64,000 nucleotides of DNA, from contig BSBK01002078.1 in assembly GCA_027943335.1 (NCBI GenBank), positions 107,501-171,500 of the forward strand, in the 5' to 3' direction. A program made the translations under genes and the position numbers. Positions 57,142 to 64,000 of the stretch are shown here, piece by piece. The DNA comes from Chamaecyparis obtusa (taxonomy: Eukaryota > Streptophyta > Pinopsida > Cupressales > Cupressaceae). The first letter of the stretch is position 1. Each line of letters begins with the position of its first letter. The notes under the pieces were generated by a model. It saw only the letters and a list, made by a program, of their open reading frames with translations, did not search any database and was not told the DNA's origin.

Positions 57142-60100
57142 TGTCATGCCCAAAATATGAGCAAAACACACCAATCAAAAAATTTCAAACTAACACCAAA
57201 GTTATCCATGATATCACAATAGTTGTAGTTAGATTTGAAGGAGTAGATAACTCAAATAAGTCTAAGGGGTATCATGACCAAAGTTGACTTAGTCAACCTC
57301 CCTCAAGTTATCAATTTTTTAAAATGAAGTATTACACTAATGGCTGCAAGAATCTTTGGTGTTATACCAATGGCTGCAAGAATCCTTGGTGTTATACTAA
57401 TGGCTACAGGAATCCTTGGTGTTATACTAATAGTTTCAAGAATCCCTAGTGTTATACTAATGACAGCATGAATCCCTATTATTATACTAATAGTTATAGG
57501 AATCTTTGGTGTTATACTAATGGTTGCACAAATCCCTGGTCTTATACTAATGGCTGCATGAATCCCTAGTGTTATACTAATTGCTGCAAGAATTCCTAGT
57601 GTTATACTAATGGCTGTAGGAATTCTTGGAGTGATTAGTTAACTAGGTTTGACTTACTAAACCTTAAAGTTTCATTCGCAAAATCTAGGCTTTAATTTAA
57701 GTGTCTAATTGTTTAAAACTAGAAAGCTATGCAAGGGTTCAAAAATATTAAATATAATATAATTAAATTTAATAAACTTATAGATTTAGAAATCTTAATT
57801 AAAGCCAATAAAAAGAATAACGCCCAAAAATAATTAATATGCTATACTCTCAATTTTTAAATTTAATCATTTATCAAAATGATTAAAATTGAAAGAAAAC
57901 ATAATAGCTTAAAGACTATGAAGATTGCTTAATTATTATGGATAATAAGCATATTAATAATAATGTACTTAAGTCTTCTAACTAAAATACTCATTTAATA
58001 ATTTAATAAATAACTATACATTTAATTACTATAAAAAATATTAAATTTATTTTTATTTAATCTATCCATATAATGATAGATTCCAATTAAATAATAATCA
58101 ATTAAAAATTAATACATATTAATAAAATATCTAAAAAGGCAATCAAATCCAAAAATCCAAGTCACTAAAGTAAATCTAATCCTTCCCTTAAAGTAAAAAA
58201 TTACAACTAAGAGAAAAATATTAAAAATTACCTTATCAAACCCAAAGTCAATTTTTGCAACTTGAGAAAATCTAGAAACTTCCTTTTAAGAACCAAAGTC
58301 CATTTTTGCTACTAAACATTAATGAGAAAAAAACAATCCTTGTCTAATCAATAAAGACAACTAAAAATGGATTTGATAAAAATCTGAGATCTATAAAGCT
58401 AAATACTATAAATATCCAAATTTCTGAAAATCTAAATTCTATATTTCATTTACTCATCTCTTCTCTTTTATTTTTTTACAGGTTTTTCTATTGGATGGAG
58501 TTTTGAATCTCTTCATTAATGAAGTCTACTTGAGGTTGCATGGAGGATATTTTTCAATTTTTAGCATAACAATCTACTGCCCAATTTATTTCATCTTTTT
58601 AGTCTTTAAAAATAGTCTCAATTTTTACTTTATTTATTGCTTTAGTTTTAGTTTTATTGTTGTCTCTGTCTCTTTCTTTTAAAAATTCTTTCTCTACCAT
58701 AGCCTCTGAATTTGTTGATTTAAAATATAAAATGAATCAATTTATTTTATATTTTATACAGTAACGATAATTGTTATATTACTGTAACTGGATACTTTAT
58801 TTTTTTAATTTTAAATTATTGTTATTATTCAATTTTTAAAACAATAACTAATGTTGTTGTTTATGTTTCAAATTTACTGCTAAAAAATACTGTCATTGTT
58901 CTACAAAAGAATATTTATTTTTGCTACTGTTTTAAACTAATAATCCCTAAATTGATGTGGGATGCAGCAGTCCCTAAAGTGGGTCTGTGATCCCGAGCAA
59001 TGGGTCACAGTCCCCTTCAGGGTTGCGGCCCATTGCTGAGGGCACAATCCTCTTCTTAGAGGCTGCAACCTCTCGTAGCATTTGGGGAGAGGGTCAAGTA
59101 GAGCCCATCTCCCCTTCGCCCCCAAATTTGCTATAAGGTTTAATTTTTATATAATATAATTTTTAAGTATATATAAAATTGTTGTAATAAAATTTCAAGT
59201 TCACAGTTTAAAATCTAATTTAATATCATTTTAATATATATAAATAAAAATCATCAAAATAATAATTCTTTTTTAATGACAACTAATTTGGTAAGTTATA
59301 AAATTAGTTTCCTCATCATTTTATGAACTTTAATTTTAATCTATTTAGAAATGGGTAATAAATTCATTAACCCACAAATCTTTTTCTAATGTGCATTAAG
59401 AAAAAGATGCCAATTAATTATATTCACATGAAGCATGAAATTTATTCAAATATAAATTAAGTTTCTTAACTTTTCCATTTAAATCAATAGTCAATAAACT
59501 AACTTGGAAAGAAAAACTTAAAGAATGAATTTCTAAAGCTTTCCTACATCTTAGCATTTTATAATTATAAAAAAAGATACTAGGAAACTTAAATATTAAA
59601 TTTGGATAAGATCTAACTTTAAGTCCTATTGAGGATGATAATTTACAATAAAATTTCTTTCAAGTAATGAACATAATTGCCTCTTTCCATATATTTTTAA
59701 TAAATTTTTTTACAACTTCTATCCTTTGAAAAATATAATAGAAGCAAATTTCCTTACATATCTTTTCTGAAATTTACCAAATATTCATGAAGCTAAGAGA
59801 TACAACTTTTTTTACATAATAGGGAAAACCCTTAAACTACATCCAAGTTCCCATCATATGCTCCAAGCAAGAACATGCATAAGAATCTAGTTGATCATGG
59901 AGGCTCACCTCCCAACCTAGACCATTTCATGGTCACCCCCAAGCTAGGGGAACAAAGTTTGAAATTGGAAATACACAACCATAGCCATATGAACAAAACA
60001 AGAAAAAAGGAGAAATTACCCAAACCCAAGGTATTTACAAGGCCTTCAAAAGACCTGAAATATTAGGGGTGAAGAGGACTTGTCATGCAAGAGAAGAAGC

Positions 60101-60967
60101 CAAACATATAACAAAAGAATACAAGTGGAATAGGCCACACATGGGCTTAACATCCCCTTACCACAACCCTTCCACATATTTAGAACCATGGCCTCCAGTC
60201 ATCAAATTACCATTATCACCCCCAAAAAGCCCTTAGGCATGTTTGGCATAATGAGGACTTACACACCCATGCTCATCTTTCCACACATGGGAGACTCTGG
60301 ACTACATGGGTAGCCTCTATCCTCACCCCTTCAAGATTACTCTTCCCTCCCAAGGGTGAGTGTGCCTTGAACAAACCCATAACAAATCAAGAACAAAATA
60401 AAATACATGCTTTAACAAAGAGTCTCTGTGGAAATCCATGGAGTTGAAACAAAAATACATAAACTCCATTAATGGATTCCTCAAATTTTCTATGCATAAT
60501 CAAAAACTACTCTAAGTTATTCAATAAGGAAACAAAATTCAAGTCCAAGATTAAGGAAATAATGAAGTTGAGATGAGCATTTCCCCTTTATGCTATCAAA
60601 GCCTCCCTAAAAGGGTGTCCTACTCAACTACTAACCTTACAACCATAAATGCAAAGGTACATTTACCATAACTCCTCTAAATATGTTCCTCCCCTCATAA
60701 ATAAGGTTTGAAGACTAAATAGAGTTGAGAAGATGGCTTGCCCAAATTCTTAAAACTCCTAACTCGGATCTTGACTTTAGAGGTACTTTCCAAGGTTCAT
60801 TTATGAGTCTAGAGCCTTCTAGTGACCAAAATTGAATCCATAACCCTAAGTATACCAAGTGGAGTAGTTAAATTTTATCCCAACTACCCTCTAGAAGCTT
60901 CCTAGACCCTCCAAAATCTCACTTGAAGTTAACCTATGAGTTTATCCATCCTTGACCTATCTAGAAA
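57142..60967 (-). repeat. Chromovirus 5' LTR, interrupted at its far end
   Basis: Starts TGTCATGCCC on the plus strand and aligns with 16,790-18,108, 20,921-21,890 and 28,947-~30,380. It shows the uninterrupted state at both insertion sites of the left LTR (58,629-58,736 and 59,585). At about 60,967 (CTATCTAGAAA) the match ends because another element is inserted; the last ~750 bp of the LTR lie outside the window. Confidence 0.85.
57342..57629. repeat. 30-bp minisatellite, about 9.6 units, in chromovirus LTR
   Basis: Same unit as at 17,009 but about three units fewer. Every unit here is exactly 30 bp. Confidence 0.95.
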
Positions 60968-60980
60968 TATTATCACTATT

Positions 60981-61965
60981 TGAGCATTAGATGTTGTCAT
61001 TAGTATCAATTAGATCAGTTGATTATCTAAGTTGATTAGTCGATAAAGGATGGAATAAGAAGCTATAGAATCTAGTCAGTTGAACTTAGAGAACCTTCAT
61101 ACCGAGAAGTCACAAGGCAGAACTGAAAGCTAAATGGATATAGGTTTAACCCAGTATGTTTACTGAGCATCAGAGTATACCGAACACTGAGTCAGTGAAC
61201 ATCAAGCATTCTACACACTGAGCATCAATTTATTCACTGAATAGAGAATGCACTGTTTATCGAGTTATTTAGGAAATGGAATAGTAATCAATGAAGGCAC
61301 ATATCTCTATGCAAATGGTTTACATGCATCCATAAAATGTATTACCAAGATCAAGTCATATTTATTATGGTTGTAATCATTAAATGTTGTGATGATTCCT
61401 ATGTAATTTTTAGATCTAAGTTATTTTTGTACACCATAGATATTAGGTTTTCTAAGATGTTGTAAACCTAATTAGGTCAAAGCAATTTTCTATATAAATG
61501 TAATTGATGTCATTTTGACATATACATGAGAAGGAGATCATGAAGCAGTAGTCGCCAAACAAGACATTAGAATTCAAACAAGGTTTGCATGAATGAGCAG
61601 TTATCAGAAATAATATTCAGTTTATTCAGAAACATACAAGGCTACCGAGCATAACAGAGATCAGTTTACTACACATCAAGGTGATATTTATTCAGTATAT
61701 GATATATCTAATTTAGACAATTTGAAGTTTTTATTTACAGATATTTTTTGTTATCTTCTAATCATTATAGTAGGATTATAAATCTCCTAAAAAAGTAGAC
61801 TTAATAGTTTGTTATAAATCTCTTAACCAAGTGCACACTTATTTGGCGTTTCTAAAATCCTTTCACGAGGTAGATCTAATTGATCTTATTGTTACTCCTA
61901 ACAAGGTAAGATCACTAGAAGTGATCACACTTGTAGCCTTAACCGACATACTTTATTTACTACAA
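60981..61965 (+). repeat. Probable 5' LTR of the right-edge element
   Basis: Candidate start at TGAGCATT (60,981) or TGTTGTCATT (60,992). The end is perhaps TTACTACA near 61,965. Contains TATATAAATG at 61,491 and short CTCCTAACAAGG/CTCCTAAAAA repeats at 61,780-61,905, like the other LTRs. Without the second LTR in view the limits are guesses. Confidence 0.45.
61491..61500 (+). promoter_or_regulatory. TATA-like box in the right-edge LTR
   Basis: TATATAAATG about 500 bp into the LTR-like stretch, similar to CATATAAATATG in the LTRs at 22,172 and 28,343. Confidence 0.45.
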
Positions 61966-61980
61966 TAGTGAAATTATATT

Positions 61981-63999
61981 AACCAAGCCTCTAGGTCAAT
62001 CAAGGCTTTATTTGATGAGCCTAAGGTTCCAAAAGCTACTAGGTTTGGAACATATGAAGAAGCTAAAACCTGGATAAAAACAGACCTAGTCATTTGAAAA
62101 ATAACAAAGAAATCAAAGAAAATGATAAGTAATTTGGTAAAGAAACTTGGAGAAGATGTAGTTGATGTTGAAGCATCTGAGGACATTCTAGTTGATGTAG
62201 CAACTGAGGGTCATTTACTTCTCATTGACAAAGAACATGATGATGAGGCAACTGAGTCTGACAAAGATGCAAAATCCACACCGGTTAAGCCCACTCCAAA
62301 GAAGAAGTGGGTAGAAGTGCAAACTAGGGCACGAACAAGGTCAACCATTACAGCTTCACCACCACTGAAGAAAGGAGTTGTGAAAATATCAAGTCCAACA
62401 CCAACAAAGAATTATCAGAGGAAGAGAGGTACTAAAGTTACCACCAAGGCACCAAAGAAAAGAAGGAAGCTAATAAGAGGTAAAGGTGACATTGAACAAT
62501 TCAAGGTTGTTGTAAATAAGAACCATTCTATTAATGAGGTTGCAGAGAACATAATAGACAATGGAGGTCTGAGTGATCCTCAGATAAGTCAGTTTGAACA
62601 TCTATCAACCGAGGATCATAATAAAATAGAAGATGCTGTTATACAAATGATGATAAAATTCAAGAAGGTACCCATAGAATTTTGTAAGTATGTACCGAAA
62701 TATTTATATGACAAAATTTTAGCTAGATGGATTTATGCATTAAACACTGAGAAGAGAATGAGGGAATAGTCCCTAGTCATGACAATGCCAACATTGATAG
62801 TCCCTAAAATTGAGGAATTAATTTAGACATATTCAAAGAGATTTCTAGTAAAAAGTCATCCACTACAGATACTTGATGAAAATCTGGTAGATTTTGATGA
62901 GAATAGTCAATTACTTTGGTCTTCTATTTTACAAGCCCGAGCTGAGGTAGATAAGATGGCTTTAGCCAAAATTCCTGAGAGGAAGACAAAGAGAAAAGGT
63001 AAAAGCATCCATTTTGATGATGCTGATTTGGCACCTAAGAACACTATTGAGTTATCAGACATCGAGGCACCTGATACTATTGATGCCACTCAGTACCTAG
63101 ATATAATCTAGGATGTACTCGAGCAAGTAACAATACAAGGAATCAATGATGATTCAAATGATGTACTTATAGAAGACATCACCAATGGAGACCCAAATGA
63201 TATCAATAATGATGAGGATATCACAGTTGCTAGATCTCAACAAGAAGAAGAAGCCCCCACTGAGCTAGCAATAAGTAGTATACCGATTGACCTTCCAATT
63301 TTGGTTCAATTAGTAGAGATTATAACACAAAAGGAACCTGAAGGCTCAATCCCTGAGAAACCAAATGATACAATAAGGGAACAAGGAACAAGCACTCAAG
63401 ATACTACAGAGACAAATGACCCTAAGGAAAAAGAGGCTGACACACAGGCACAGGAAGATCCTAAGCCTACAAAGATCACACTCAAAGACACTACATCAGA
63501 GGCTACAACTCAATTGACCAAGACTCAGGTAACCGAGGAGAAGAAGAAGGAAGAAATAGTGTCAATTGAGCTAGACAAGACACATGTCGAGGTAAAGGCT
63601 ATAGTTCTATTTGCTAAGTCATCCCCTCAAGAGTCCAAGAAGAAGAAGAAGAAACATGGAAAAGTGCCAGTCACTCTAGATGAAATCATTGAGATTCCTA
63701 ACTATGACCCAAGAAATTTGGACCCTAAGGAATTGATAAAGTATGGGGAACTATGCACAAGAAAAGCATCACAAGAAAAATTGAGGAAGGAAAGTAAGAG
63801 CAAGAAGATTCTAGAAGATGTAAGATACATTCTATAGAAGGTTGTCTTGGATATCTAAATCAATGAAGACACACCTATATTGGACCAACTTGCAAATCTT
63901 ACCAATAAAATCAATGCCCCAGACATAGATGCTGAGAAAAGAATAGAAGAAAGGGAAGAGGTTAAAATACAAAACAAACTAGTAGGAAAGATCAGCTAA
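61981..63999 (+). pseudogene. Unknown ORF family, second member (single frame, nonsense-broken)
   Basis: One frame of 673 codons without a frameshift; stops at 62,095, 62,767, about 62,824, 63,109, 63,836, 63,857 and 63,997. The N-terminus has TRFGTYEEAKTWIKTDL; a basic region with TRARTRS and KKRRKLIRGKG (about 62,330-62,480) follows. Then IIDNGGLSD, HNKIEDAVIQMMIKFKK (62,551-62,668) and LQILDENLVDF (62,863-62,895) align with the ORF at 24,310-27,342. The C-terminal half is Thr/Glu/Lys-rich and disordered-looking, with a KKKKKHGK run near 63,640 and LDEIIEIPNYDPRNLDPKEL. No protease, RT, integrase or zinc knuckle seen. It may continue past the window if the last stop is also a decayed codon. 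Nuclear or RNA binding would fit the basic patches, but that is inference. Confidence 0.6.
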
Positions 64000-64000
64000 G

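Larger units (their letters stand above)
16790..60967 (-). mobile_element. Chromovirus (Ty3/gypsy, Tekay/Del-like), minus strand, split by nested insertions
   Basis: The element reads right to left. Its 5' LTR is at 57,142-60,967 (interrupted before its end), followed by the PBS at 57,124-57,140. Gag is at ~57,000-56,698, 36,789-36,585 and 35,322-34,590, then protease, RT, RNase H and integrase with a chromodomain to 31,150. The polypurine tract is at 31,134-31,150, and the 3' LTR is in three pieces (31,133-28,947, 21,890-20,921, 18,108-16,790). Internal length without insertions is about 4.8 kb, normal for a chromovirus; the LTRs are about 4.4 kb. It sits in a copia gag; the flanking pentamer before 16,790 is GTAGA, and its partner must lie beyond the window. 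LTR divergence by eye makes it the oldest of the nested elements inside it. Confidence 0.85.
60968..64000 (+). mobile_element. LTR-type element with unknown ORF, running off the window
   Basis: Interrupts the chromovirus LTR after CTATCTAGAAA. An LTR-like stretch with a TATA-like box (61,491) and CTCCTAACAAGG near 61,897 is followed almost at once by a long single-frame ORF (61,981-63,999) related to the unknown ORF of the pol-less element at 21.9-28.9 kb. I find no PBS, gag knuckle or pol motif in the visible 3 kb. The exact left end and target duplication could not be fixed. Confidence 0.6.

Overview
The window looks like repeat-dense nuclear DNA of a seed plant with a very large genome. 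A gymnosperm-type genome is my guess from the long, old, deeply nested LTR retrotransposons, but nothing here proves the taxon. I find no host protein gene, rRNA, tRNA, CRISPR or bacterial feature. Essentially everything I can assign is a transposable element, and nearly every coding region carries stop codons or frameshifts.

Layout. (1) 1-~12,000: a decayed plus-strand Ty3/gypsy element of Tat type (here Tat-1) with gag, protease, RT, RNase H, a second RNase H and integrase, followed by an antisense plant-mobile-domain (PMD) pseudogene split by a (TA)60 tract. 12,000-14,250 is unassigned non-coding sequence, possibly the element's 3' LTR. (2) 14,260-16,060: minus-strand LINE fragment. (3) ~16,090-16,789: a Ty1/copia 5' end (LTR end, PBS, start of gag), cut by the next element. 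(4) 16,790-60,967: an old minus-strand chromovirus with LTRs of about 4.4 kb; most later insertions sit inside it. Its left LTR is split by a LINE plus a copia fragment (18,109-20,920) and by a copia-type element without pol (21,891-28,946). Its gag is split by a solo copia LTR (35,323-36,579) and by a complete copia element (36,790-56,692). The 3' LTR of that copia element is in turn split by a minus-strand Tat element, Tat-2 (43,666-56,460), with a perfect 5-bp target duplication. The right chromovirus LTR (57,142-60,967) is interrupted by another LTR-type element that runs off the window (60,968-64,000).

The nesting order agrees with LTR divergence judged by eye: the Tat-2 LTRs are nearly identical (about 96% over the first 200 bp), the LTRs of the copia host are clearly older (about 84% over the first 240 bp), and the chromovirus LTRs differ by many substitutions and indels of 100-280 bp.

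Most notable observations. The two Tat elements place their extra RNase H at different positions: after RNase H in Tat-1, but between protease and RT in Tat-2. Two different LTR elements (21.9-28.9 kb and 61-64 kb) carry, where pol would be, a long single-frame ORF of unknown function; the two proteins share at least two short alignable blocks and so look like one diverged family. The copia-type elements repeat a 20-nt motif containing the polypurine tract, and their LTRs share a repeated CCTAACAGGG motif resembling the LTR terminus.
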